In this document: piece after piece, positions 43,336 through 50,757 of the stretch
How the letters are laid out: every line of letters starts with the position of its first letter
Position numbering within the stretch: position 1 is the stretch's first letter
From: an uncultured Collinsella sp.
GTDB lineage: Bacteria; Actinomycetota; Coriobacteriia; Coriobacteriales; Coriobacteriaceae
Direction: 5' to 3'
Assembly (NCBI GenBank): GCA_902497065.1
Contig: CABVDH010000001.1
Coordinates: 1 to 64,000, forward strand
Length of the DNA stretch: 64,000 nt
Made by a program: the position numbers and the translations under genes
Notes under the pieces: model-generated
Databases searched by the model: none
Told to the model about the DNA's origin: nothing
Seen by the model: the letters and a program-made list of their open reading frames with translations, nothing else

Positions 43336-43389
43336 GCGGGCCCCGTATTGACCGGCGCTCCTAACGGCACCGGGCAATACGGGGCCCGC
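43336..43389. terminator. Long hairpin between argC promoter and flavoprotein gene
   Basis: GCGGGCCCCGTATTG (43336-43350) and its exact reverse complement (43375-43389) enclose a GC-rich loop. It lies 38 nt past the stop of the split-barrel gene at 43427. There is no strong T tract, so it may act as a terminator or mRNA 3' stabiliser. Confidence 0.6.
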
Positions 43390-43426
43390 CCATGCGAAAA
43401 CCAAGTTGTTAGGATGAGCCAGCCGG

Positions 43427-43837
43427 CTAGAGCTCGACCGGCACCCATTCGTCGTGATTGCAGATAAAAGCCTCGGGATCCTCGACGCTAAAGAAGACGA
43501 GCGTGGGGTCGTTAGGCCCCTCATAGTGCTCGCCCAGGTGCTCTAGATGCTTCCACCCGGCTTCGCGCATTTCGTCTAAAGCCCGGTCATCCAAGCCGGC
43601 ACGCCCGCGCAAGATGAGCCAGCCATGGCCCGGCCACCAACTCGTGGCCTCAAAGCGCTGGTTTTGCAGCAGCTCTTGCCACACATCTTTGGTGCGCGCT
43701 GTTACAAACCACAGCTTGCCATCCTGGATCTGCGCAAACGAAAACGGACGCACATGAGGCTGTCCGTCAACGCTCGTCGCCAGATACCATGCCGGCACCG
43801 ACGTCAGATACTCCAACACCGTATTCAATCCGTCCAC
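43427..43837 (-). CDS. Pyridoxamine 5'-phosphate oxidase-like flavin split-barrel protein (1)
   Basis: 136 aa. It shows the single-domain split-barrel pattern: PAWYLATSVDGQPHVRPFSF, then KLWFVTARTKDVW, then EATSWWPGHGWLILRGRA. This is the FMN- or F420-binding fold of small PNPOx-like proteins. The substrate is unknown. The GTG start follows AGGAGG. It is tandem to a similar gene 45 bp upstream, and the two share the PRVRPFSF/PHVRPFSF and KLWF blocks, so they arose by duplication. Confidence 0.85.
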   Translation of the reverse strand: MDGLNTVLEYLTSVPAWYLATSVDGQPHVRPFSFAQIQDGKLWFVTARTKDVWQELLQNQRFEATSWWPGHGWLILRGRAGLDDRALDEMREAGWKHLEHLGEHYEGPNDPTLVFFSVEDPEAFICNHDEWVPVEL

Positions 43838-43881
43838 GTTTCCTCCTGTACTAGTTAGTTTGGGAACCTGGTTTGTGCGAG

Positions 43882-44328
43882 CTAGAGCTCCAGGCGCTCC
43901 TCGCTGCCGTCGATATCACAGAAGCGCGCGGCAATATTGCGGACCGAAAAGAAAGCAAGGCGACCGTCGTTGGCACTCTCGTGTTCCTCGCCAATGCCCA
44001 CCATGTGCTTAAAACCCGCTTCGCGAACGCGGTCGCTCACGACCACATCGTCCTCGAGCGCGGCCTCGCCGGTCAATACGATCCAGCACTCCCCCGGCTT
44101 CCAGCCCGAAAGCTCAAACTTGGGGTTCGCGCTGAGCTCGGCCCACACGTCCTTATCGCGCGACGTGCAAAACCACAACTTGCCGTTATCGACCATGGCA
44201 AACGAGAACGGCCTTACGCGCGGCTGATGTCCATCGTTCGCATCAGTCGTAGCCAGAAACCACGCGGGGATGCGCCTGAGGTATGTGCAGGCGCGCTCGA
44301 GTTGGGCCGTGCGGTCGATTTCGGTCAT
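43882..44328 (-). CDS. Pyridoxamine 5'-phosphate oxidase-like flavin split-barrel protein (2)
   Basis: 148 aa paralogue of the next gene. IPAWFLATTDANDGHQPRVR, then PFSFAMVDNGKLWFCTSRDK, then LSGWKPGECWIVLTGEA mark the FMN-binding split barrel. It ends in an acidic tail. The start has AAAGGGG upstream. The substrate is unknown. It lies directly after the ECF riboflavin transporter genes; a flavin link is suggestive but unproven. Confidence 0.85.
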   Translation of the reverse strand: MTEIDRTAQLERACTYLRRIPAWFLATTDANDGHQPRVRPFSFAMVDNGKLWFCTSRDKDVWAELSANPKFELSGWKPGECWIVLTGEAALEDDVVVSDRVREAGFKHMVGIGEEHESANDGRLAFFSVRNIAARFCDIDGSEERLEL

Positions 44329-44358
44329 AGGGACCCCTTTCTTGCGCTCGAATCGCGC

Positions 44359-45159
44359 CTAAACAAGTTGAAGATTGATGACGATGACGCAGATGAGCAG
44401 CAACGCCGTCACCACCGCCGCCAACGCATCGCTGCGACCAAATGCAAGCGCATGCAAACGTGTGCGGCCCTGCTCGCCATGATAGCAACGGGCATCCATG
44501 GCGGCCGAAAGCGTCTCGGCATGACGGAACACGCCCGTGAACAGCGGAATCGCCACACTGCCGAGCATACGCACGCCGCCGAGCGGGCCTCCCGTCACGC
44601 GCGCACCGCGGCTTGCTTGCGCGTCCGCCGTCTGCTTCATCTCGGTGGCAAACTGCGGCATAAAGCGCAGCGCGATACCCATAATCATGCCGAGCTCATG
44701 CGCAGGGAGCCCCACGCGCGCAAACGGTGCGAGCAGACGCTCAAAGCCCGCGGTGAGGTCGAGCGTGGGCGTGGTGAGCGTAATGGCGCTCATGCCGGCC
44801 ATCATCAGAGTCAGGCGGCACGCCATAAAGGCGGCAGAACGCAGCGAGCCCTCGCTTATCTGCAGAAAGCCGAGCTGCCACAGGATGCGCCCACTCTGAT
44901 CGGTAAACAAGTTGAGCACCGCGACCACGACGACGATCGCCAGCAGCGGCGCCATCGACGACAGAACGCGACGAACCGGCACCCGAGACACGGCATAGGT
45001 CAGCACAACGAAAATTGCGACCGGGGCCAGCCCGCGGAAGCCACTGACCGTGAGCGTCGTGATCAGAAACACAAAGCCCAAGAGCAACTTGGTTCGCGGG
45101 TCCAGGCGGTGGATTGCACTATCGCCGGGATAGTAACTGCCAAACGAAAACGCCTCCAT
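44359..45159 (-). CDS. ecfT: ECF transporter transmembrane protein EcfT
   Basis: 266 aa with about six membrane helices. It is the scaffold that couples ATPases to S components. The two Ala-Arg-Gly coupling helices appear as QASRGAR and, less canonically, DARCYHG (Cys in place of Gly). N-terminal IHRLDPRTKLLLG is a family hallmark. Its ATG overlaps the TGA of the fused ATPase gene (TGATG), so it is translationally coupled. Confidence 0.93.
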   Translation of the reverse strand: MEAFSFGSYYPGDSAIHRLDPRTKLLLGFVFLITTLTVSGFRGLAPVAIFVVLTYAVSRVPVRRVLSSMAPLLAIVVVVAVLNLFTDQSGRILWQLGFLQISEGSLRSAAFMACRLTLMMAGMSAITLTTPTLDLTAGFERLLAPFARVGLPAHELGMIMGIALRFMPQFATEMKQTADAQASRGARVTGGPLGGVRMLGSVAIPLFTGVFRHAETLSAAMDARCYHGEQGRTRLHALAFGRSDALAAVVTALLLICVIVINLQLV

Positions 45160-47063
45160 CAGCAGCCCTCCTCTCGCGCGACCGTCTTGGATTTAGCAAT
45201 GTCCGAGACGTTAGAAGAACCGTCTGGGCGACCGATCAGCAAATCTGCCAACTCGTCGGCCAACGACTCAACCGTATAGAGCCCGCCGCGACGCAGCGGC
45301 ACGCCCGCCTCCGTAAGCGCCAGCGCCATACGCTGGGCGGCGGGAACGCCCAAGCCGATCGACTTGAGCTCATCGGCATGCGTAAACACCTGAGCGGGCG
45401 TGCCCTCGGCAAACACCGCGCCCTCGTTCATCACGACAATACGGTCGCAGCAATTGGCCAGGTCATCCATGCTGTGCGAAACCATGACAACGGTCAGGCC
45501 ATCGCGGTGAAGTCGGTCGATGAGCCCTAGGAAATCCCTGCGCGCAGCCGGATCGAGCCCCGCCATGGGTTCATCGAGCACCAGGACTTCGGGCTCCATG
45601 GCGAGTACGCCGGCGAATGCCACACGCCGTTGCTGACCGCCCGAAAGCTCAAAGGGACTCTTGTCGCCGACCGTGGAAAGGTCGAGGCCCACGCGCGAGA
45701 GCGATGTCTCAACGCGGCGGGCAACCTCGGCCTGCGACAAGCCAAGGTTGTGCGGACCAAACGCCACGTCCTGCGCCACGGTTTCGGCAAACAGCTGACG
45801 CTCGGGATATTGAAACACCACGCCGACCTTGGCCTTAACCGCGGCGGCGTCTTTCTTGTTTGACAGATCGAGCCCCAGCGCGCGAACGGATCCCTCCTGA
45901 GGGCGAATCAAACCGTTGAGATGCTGGACCAGCGTCGACTTACCCGAACCGGTATGACCTGCCAAGCCCAGGAACTCGCCGCGACGCACCGTCAGCGATA
46001 CATCGCGCAGCGCCCACGGGCTGCTGGGGTCGTTTCCCCAGAGAGCCTGTTTGCTCGATTTGCCCGCAGTGGCCGAGCGCTTATGCCAGCGGCGGCGCTC
46101 GCGCGGACTGAGCGAATAACTGTACGAAACATGGGATAGCTCGATGACGGGCTCCGACGCGTTCCCCTCGTTGCCAACCGGAACAGTGCCGTCAGCGATT
46201 TCCCACTGGGATACGGAAGACTGCCCCGCGATGTCTGCTCCACTTCGCTCGGTATAGACCTGCGCAACCTCGGTAACCATATCCGCCTCGCGCACCTGCG
46301 CGTGAACGGGCACACCCTTCGCACGAAGTGCCCTACCTAGACAGCACGACGCCGGCATATCCAAGTTGAGCTGCGCAAGTTCGTCCGCCCGCGTCAAGAT
46401 TTCCTCGGGCTTACCGAGCATGGCAACTCGTCCCGTCTGAAACACGGCGACACGATCGGCCTCGGCAGCCTCTTCCATAAAGTGCGTAATCATCACGATG
46501 GTCATGCCGCGATCGTGGAGTGCGCGGCACGCTTTCATAAGGCCCTTGCGTCCGCGCGGATCGAGCATCGAGGAAGCCTCGTCCAATATGAGCACGCGCG
46601 GTTCCATGGCGAGCACGCCGGCAAGCGCCACGCGCTGCTTTTGACCGCCCGAAAGCGCGTGGGTCTCATGGCGCTCAAAGCCCACCAGGCCCACACCCTT
46701 CAGCGCCTCGCGCACGCGCTGCGCAATTTGCGCCGATGGCACGCCTAGGTTTTCGGGACCAAACGCAACATCATCTTCGACAAGCGTTGCCACCAGCTGA
46801 TCATCGGGATTCTGGAATACCATGCCCGCGGTCGAACGAATGTCGTAGACCAGCTCGGGGTCGGACGCATCCATGCCGTTGATGCGTACCGTGCCCGCAT
46901 CGGGCTGCAGCAGCGCATTCAGATGCTTGGCAAGCGTCGACTTACCCGACCCATTGCCACCGAGGATGCAGAAAAACTCGCCGTCCTTAATGCTCAGATC
47001 GATGCCGTCAAGCGCCTGGGCGGCACCGTCATAGCTAAAGGAAACGCCCCGACACTCAATCAT
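45159..47063 (-). CDS. ecfA: Fused ECF transporter ATPases (EcfA-EcfA')
   Basis: 634 aa carrying two complete ABC ATPase domains. Domain 1 has Walker A GGNGSGKST (35-43) and signature LSGGQKQRVALAG. Domain 2, after a linker with a basic stretch (about 310-330), has GHTGSGKST and LSGGQQRRVAFAG. Both have a Walker B LDEP/LDEAS-type segment. In most organisms EcfA1 and EcfA2 are separate proteins; here they are one chain. The gene overlaps ribU upstream (ATGA) and ecfT downstream (TGATG), giving a tight ribU-ecfA-ecfT operon. Confidence 0.93.
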   Translation of the reverse strand: MIECRGVSFSYDGAAQALDGIDLSIKDGEFFCILGGNGSGKSTLAKHLNALLQPDAGTVRINGMDASDPELVYDIRSTAGMVFQNPDDQLVATLVEDDVAFGPENLGVPSAQIAQRVREALKGVGLVGFERHETHALSGGQKQRVALAGVLAMEPRVLILDEASSMLDPRGRKGLMKACRALHDRGMTIVMITHFMEEAAEADRVAVFQTGRVAMLGKPEEILTRADELAQLNLDMPASCCLGRALRAKGVPVHAQVREADMVTEVAQVYTERSGADIAGQSSVSQWEIADGTVPVGNEGNASEPVIELSHVSYSYSLSPRERRRWHKRSATAGKSSKQALWGNDPSSPWALRDVSLTVRRGEFLGLAGHTGSGKSTLVQHLNGLIRPQEGSVRALGLDLSNKKDAAAVKAKVGVVFQYPERQLFAETVAQDVAFGPHNLGLSQAEVARRVETSLSRVGLDLSTVGDKSPFELSGGQQRRVAFAGVLAMEPEVLVLDEPMAGLDPAARRDFLGLIDRLHRDGLTVVMVSHSMDDLANCCDRIVVMNEGAVFAEGTPAQVFTHADELKSIGLGVPAAQRMALALTEAGVPLRRGGLYTVESLADELADLLIGRPDGSSNVSDIAKSKTVAREEGC

Positions 47064-47650
47064 GCGCGGCCTTTGACCTGGTCCTTTTTAGGCGTGATGA
47101 GGTTGGAGACCGCCTTGTACACCGCAAGCGTCAATACCGAATTAAGCACGGTCTTGATAAGGTTGAACGGCAGCACGGCGGGAATCATGAGCGGAGCGAT
47201 CACATCGACCGAGCCATACCAGAACCATACGCCAATGGTAAGGTTTGCGACCATAGACAGCGCCGTAGCGGCAATGACGCCGAGCGCCAGGCCAATCACG
47301 GCACCCTTGTAGGTGTGCATCTTCTGATAGACGATAGCCGCAGGCAGAATATAGCCCAGCGTGGCAACCAAGTTCATAAGCGCACCGACCCAATCGCCCG
47401 TGGTAAGCGCATGGATAACGATAGCCATAGCGGCAACAGCGGTACCGGCGCCGGGACCATACGCAAATCCACACACCATCGCCGGCACCAGCGACGGGTC
47501 ATACGTCAAAAACGGCGCCGAAGGAAGGATGGGCAGCTGCACATACATAAACAGGGCGCCCAAGGCGCACATCAGCGCCATGGTAACGAGCTGTTTGGTG
47601 CTCCACCTATTCGTGTTCTCAAAATGGATATGCTGCGACTGTTCAGACAT
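47060..47650 (-). CDS. ribU: ECF transporter S component, riboflavin-specific (RibU)
   Basis: 196 aa with six membrane helices. The first helix has the S-component Ala motif (TMALMCALGALFMYV) that docks on EcfT. LPSAPFLTYDPSLVPAMVCG matches the RibU region near the flavin site. Specificity is strongly supported by the FMN riboswitch immediately upstream. The start at 47650 follows AGGTGAT; an ATG seven codons earlier lies inside the riboswitch and is rejected. Confidence 0.92.
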   Translation of the reverse strand: MSEQSQHIHFENTNRWSTKQLVTMALMCALGALFMYVQLPILPSAPFLTYDPSLVPAMVCGFAYGPGAGTAVAAMAIVIHALTTGDWVGALMNLVATLGYILPAAIVYQKMHTYKGAVIGLALGVIAATALSMVANLTIGVWFWYGSVDVIAPLMIPAVLPFNLIKTVLNSVLTLAVYKAVSNLITPKKDQVKGRA

Positions 47651-47660
47651 AAGATCACCT

Positions 47661-47841
47661 GCCTCTTTCATCCGGACTCTAACCGTTGGTACTGGGGTTT
47701 CACCAGTTCAGCCGGCATGCGAACCAACACACGCACGGGTCGCGGACTCATCGGCTCGACGCAGGTCCTCGCCTGCGCCACGGCACCCCTTTGGCACCGC
47801 CCAATTTACCGCCAGTGGGGAATTCCACCCCGCCCTGAAAC
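47661..47841 (-). promoter_or_regulatory. FMN riboswitch (RFN element)
   Basis: The minus strand shows the conserved blocks in order: GCGGGGTGGAATTCCCCACT, GGCGGTAA, GATGAGTCCGCGACCCG, GGCTGAACTGGTG and AGTCCGGATGAAAGAGG. It lies directly before ribU, ending about 11 nt from its start codon. With FMN bound, riboflavin uptake should be shut off, probably at the level of translation because the RBS is so close. Confidence 0.95.
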
Positions 47842-47922
47842 AGCAATTGCAAGTGTAGCACGAGAGGGTATTCGTGCAAGTATGCTGAGGCTAATTTATG
47901 GTGGGGGGAACGCTCCAGAAAT

Positions 47923-48048
47923 GCGACCGGGACAAGTTAACGCGATAACCACGTTCTCCGTCCACGCCAAAGTAACGCGCCTTTCGCGCAAAGCGCGAAA
48001 CAGCGACCGGGACACGTATCCCCATCAGCCACGATCTCCGCCCACGCC
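47923..48048. repeat. Imperfect 46-bp direct repeat downstream of groEL
   Basis: 47923-47968 and 48003-48048 both begin gcgaccgggaca and end tctccg.ccacgcc, with a divergent middle; the repeat offset is 80 bp. The region 47842-48069 holds no gene that I can support. A small hairpin (gcgcctttcgcgcaaagcgcg) lies between the copies. Confidence 0.6.
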
Positions 48049-48069
48049 GACCTCAAGGCCGTAAACGCA

Positions 48070-48212
48070 GGGAATCCGGGGGCGTGACGGGGTTTCTCTC
48101 CGGAACATTCCGCAGGACGCAAAGAGGCTCCGCAGCGCGAAGCGCGATGCGGAGCCTCTTTGCATGTCCGAGGACGTTCCGGAGAGAAACCCCGTCACGC
48201 CCCCGGATTCCC
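48070..48212. repeat. 143-nt nested inverted repeat 3' of groEL
   Basis: Bases 48070-48106 and 48176-48212 are a perfect 37-bp inverted repeat. Inside it GCAAAGAGGCTCCGC (48119-48133) pairs perfectly with 48149-48163, enclosing a GCGC-gaa-GCGC mini-hairpin. It begins 26 nt past the groEL stop. The inner stem alone would serve as a terminator; the outer stem is far larger than needed. Confidence 0.9.
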
Positions 48213-48238
48213 GGTGGGAGTTCTAGACCTTGTCGGCC

Positions 48239-49876
48239 TTAGTACATACCGCCGCCCTGCTGACCAGCGGTAGCAGCAGCGATAGCGTCCTCAAGCTGAG
48301 TGTTCTTGGGCACATCGGAGACGGTAGCCTCGGTGATGAGGATCAGGCTGGCGACAGAGGCAGCGTTCTGCAGGGTGACGCGGCTGACCTTGACGGGGTC
48401 GAGGACGCCCATCTCGATCATGTCGCCCCACTCGCCGTTGGCAGAGTTGAGACCCTGGCCGGCGGGCAGCTCGGCAACCTTGTCGACCACGACAGCGCCC
48501 TCAAAGCCAGCGTTCTTGGCGATGGTGGCGACCGGAGCGGTCAGAGCCTTCTTGACGATGTCGACACCGATCTTCTCCTCGGGGTCGTCGATCTCGACAG
48601 CGTCGAGCGCAGGAGCAGCGTCCATGAAGGCGACGCCGCCACCGGCGACAATGCCCTCCTCGACAGCAGCGCGGGTAGCCTGCAGGGCGTCCTCGACGCG
48701 ATGCTTGATCTCCTTGAGCTCGGACTCGGTAGCAGCGCCGACCTTGATGACGGCAACGCCACCGGAGAGCTTGGCCAGGCGCTCCTGGAGCTTCTCGCGG
48801 TCGAAGTCAGAGGTGGTGTTCTCCATCTCGCCCTTGATCTGAGCGATACGGGCGTCGATGGCCTCCTTGGAGCCAGCGCCGCCGACGACGACGGTGTTGT
48901 CCTTGGAGATGGTGACGGACTTAGCGGTACCGAGCATATCGGCGGTGATGTCAGCGACCTTCACGCCCAGCTCGTCCAGGGCAGCCTGGCCACCGGTGAG
49001 GACGGCGATGTCCTCGAGGATGCGCTTGCGGCGATCGCCGTAGCCCGGGGCCTTGACGGCGCAGACGTTGAGGGCGCCACGGATCTTGTTGAGGACCAGG
49101 GTAGGCAGAGCCTCGCCGTCGATGTCCTCAGCGATGATGAGCAGGCCACGGCCAGCGCGCTGGACAGCCTCGAGAACGGGCATGATGTCCTGAACGCTGG
49201 AGATCTTCTGGTCGGTGATGAGGATGTACGGATCCTTCATCACGGCCTCCATGCGGTCGTTGTCCGTGACGAAGTAAGCGGAGACATAGCCCTTGTCGAA
49301 CTGCATGCCCTCGACGGTGTCGATGGTGATGTCGAACGTCTGGGAATCCTCGACGGTGATGACGCCGTCCTTGCCCACGACCTCCATGGCCTCGGCGATC
49401 TTCTCGCCGACCTCGGGGTCACCGGCAGAGATGGTACCGACGGAAGCAATCTGCTCCTTGGTCTCGACCGGCTTGGCCTGCTTCTTCATCTCGGCGACGG
49501 CGGCGTTGACGGCCTTGTCGATGCCGCGACGGATGGCCAGCGGGTTAGCGCCAGCAGCAACGTTGCGCAGACCGTCGTTGACGATGGCCTGAGCGAGCAG
49601 GGTTGCGGTGGTGGTGCCGTCACCCACGGTGTCGTTGGTCTTGGTGGCAACCTCCTTCACCAGCTGGGCGCCCATGTTCTCGATGTTGTCCTCGAGCTCA
49701 ATCTCCTTGGCGACGGAAACGCCGTCGTTGGTGATGGTCGGAGCACCGAACGTACGCTGCAGCGCAACGTAGCGACCCTTGGGGCCCATGGTGACGGTAA
49801 CGGCGTCGGCCAGAGTGTTGACGCCCTTGGCAAGCTTAGCGCGGGCATCGGTGTTGAACGTAATGTTCTTTGCCAT
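48239..49876 (-). CDS. groL: Chaperonin GroEL
   Basis: 545 aa, the usual length. Family blocks include TMGPKGRYVALQ, VGDGTTTATLLAQAIV (ATP site), the conserved EEGIVAGGGVAFMDA (normally GGGVALL) and the Gly-rich C-terminal tail GQQGGGMY. It folds proteins in the cytosol with GroES. It follows groES by 96 nt in the same direction. The start has GAGGATT upstream. I see no CIRCE element before the operon. Confidence 0.97.
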   Translation of the reverse strand: MAKNITFNTDARAKLAKGVNTLADAVTVTMGPKGRYVALQRTFGAPTITNDGVSVAKEIELEDNIENMGAQLVKEVATKTNDTVGDGTTTATLLAQAIVNDGLRNVAAGANPLAIRRGIDKAVNAAVAEMKKQAKPVETKEQIASVGTISAGDPEVGEKIAEAMEVVGKDGVITVEDSQTFDITIDTVEGMQFDKGYVSAYFVTDNDRMEAVMKDPYILITDQKISSVQDIMPVLEAVQRAGRGLLIIAEDIDGEALPTLVLNKIRGALNVCAVKAPGYGDRRKRILEDIAVLTGGQAALDELGVKVADITADMLGTAKSVTISKDNTVVVGGAGSKEAIDARIAQIKGEMENTTSDFDREKLQERLAKLSGGVAVIKVGAATESELKEIKHRVEDALQATRAAVEEGIVAGGGVAFMDAAPALDAVEIDDPEEKIGVDIVKKALTAPVATIAKNAGFEGAVVVDKVAELPAGQGLNSANGEWGDMIEMGVLDPVKVSRVTLQNAASVASLILITEATVSDVPKNTQLEDAIAAATAGQQGGGMY

Positions 49877-49972
49877 GGTAGGTAATCCTCCAAAAGAAAT
49901 GTGACTCGCGTCGCCGCTTCCGAGTCCTATGCGGCGGGCGCGTTCAAAGACGAATCAGAGATTCTGACGAGA

Positions 49973-50266
49973 CTAGGCCTCGACGACGGCGTAGATGTCG
50001 TCGGCGCGCATCAGCAGATACTTCTCGCCGTCGACCTTGACCTCGTTGCCACCGAACTTACCGTAGATGACAACGTCGCCAACCTTGACGTCCATGGGGA
50101 TGCGCTCACCCTTGTCGTTGACCTTGCCGGCGCCCACGGCAACGATGGTGCCGCGCTGCGGCTTCTCCTGAGCGTTGCTGGCGATATACAGACCAGAAGC
50201 GGTCTTCTGCTCGGCCTCGTCGGGCTTGACCAGGACGCGATCTGCAAGCGGCTTCAAAGACGACAT
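49973..50266 (-). CDS. groS: Co-chaperonin GroES
   Basis: 97 aa. It carries PLADRVLVKPDEAEQKTASG, including the mobile loop that contacts GroEL, and later GDVVIYGKFGGNEVKVDG and DIYAV at the C-terminus. AAGGAGG precedes the start. It is the promoter-proximal gene of the groSL operon. The 170 bp upstream contain TTGACT and TATAAC at non-ideal spacing and no CIRCE or HAIR box that I can see. Confidence 0.96.
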   Translation of the reverse strand: MSSLKPLADRVLVKPDEAEQKTASGLYIASNAQEKPQRGTIVAVGAGKVNDKGERIPMDVKVGDVVIYGKFGGNEVKVDGEKYLLMRADDIYAVVEA

Positions 50267-50436
50267 GCTTGTTTCCTCCTTTTTGGGCCGCGCGGTTATA
50301 CCACGCGAATTAACCCTTTTTGTTTGCGTACGCGTTGAATGGTACCCACGAATGGCGGGTTATACAACACGGAGTCAAAAAATCTTATTTTTTGGCACTT
50401 AGATTTTCTGAATGCCGGGGGATAACTTAGCGGTGC

Positions 50437-50565
50437 CTCCCGGGGCGGACCGGAGGCATGAAGTTTGCTGCTCTACAGTCCTGCGCAAGACGGAAAGCAC
50501 ATTAAGTGCTTTCCTTTGCGTGCGGAACTCGCGACAAACTTCATGCCTCCGGTCCGCCCCGGGAG
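50437..50565. repeat. 129-nt nested inverted repeat upstream of groES
   Basis: Bases 50437-50467 and 50535-50565 are a perfect 31-bp inverted repeat. Inside, GGAAAGCAC (50492-50500) pairs with GTGCTTTCC (50506-50514). It lies between the end of the amidohydrolase gene and the groES promoter region. The remaining gap 50267-50757 otherwise holds only the 67-nt element at 50673-50739 and the groES promoter. Confidence 0.9.
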
Positions 50566-50672
50566 CCAGGTTGACTAACTAGGGCCCGGAATTCAGAGAA
50601 GTCAGTGCAGCAAAATGGCGATGCGGATGGAACGCACAAGATAGGGGCACGTTGTTGGGACGCGCTCTTTTA

Positions 50673-50739
50673 AGTTGCGGTGGAATAGTTCCTGTTTTTG
50701 GGCTTGAAGGCCGATTTTAGGGACTATTTCACCGCAACT
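50673..50739. repeat. 67-nt two-tier hairpin element, copy 2
   Basis: Outer arms AGTTGCGGTGGAATA (50673-50687) and TATTTCACCGCAACT (50725-50739) are identical to those at 23325-23391. The inner stem differs in sequence (GTTCCT with AGGGAC, one G-U). It lies 18 nt past the amidohydrolase stop. Confidence 0.85.
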
Positions 50740-50757
50740 GAGGGGTGAGATGTGGGG

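Noticed and set aside
50267..50436. CIRCE operator before groES
   Set aside because: I looked for TTAGCACTC-N9-GAGTGCTAA and found no match in the upstream region.
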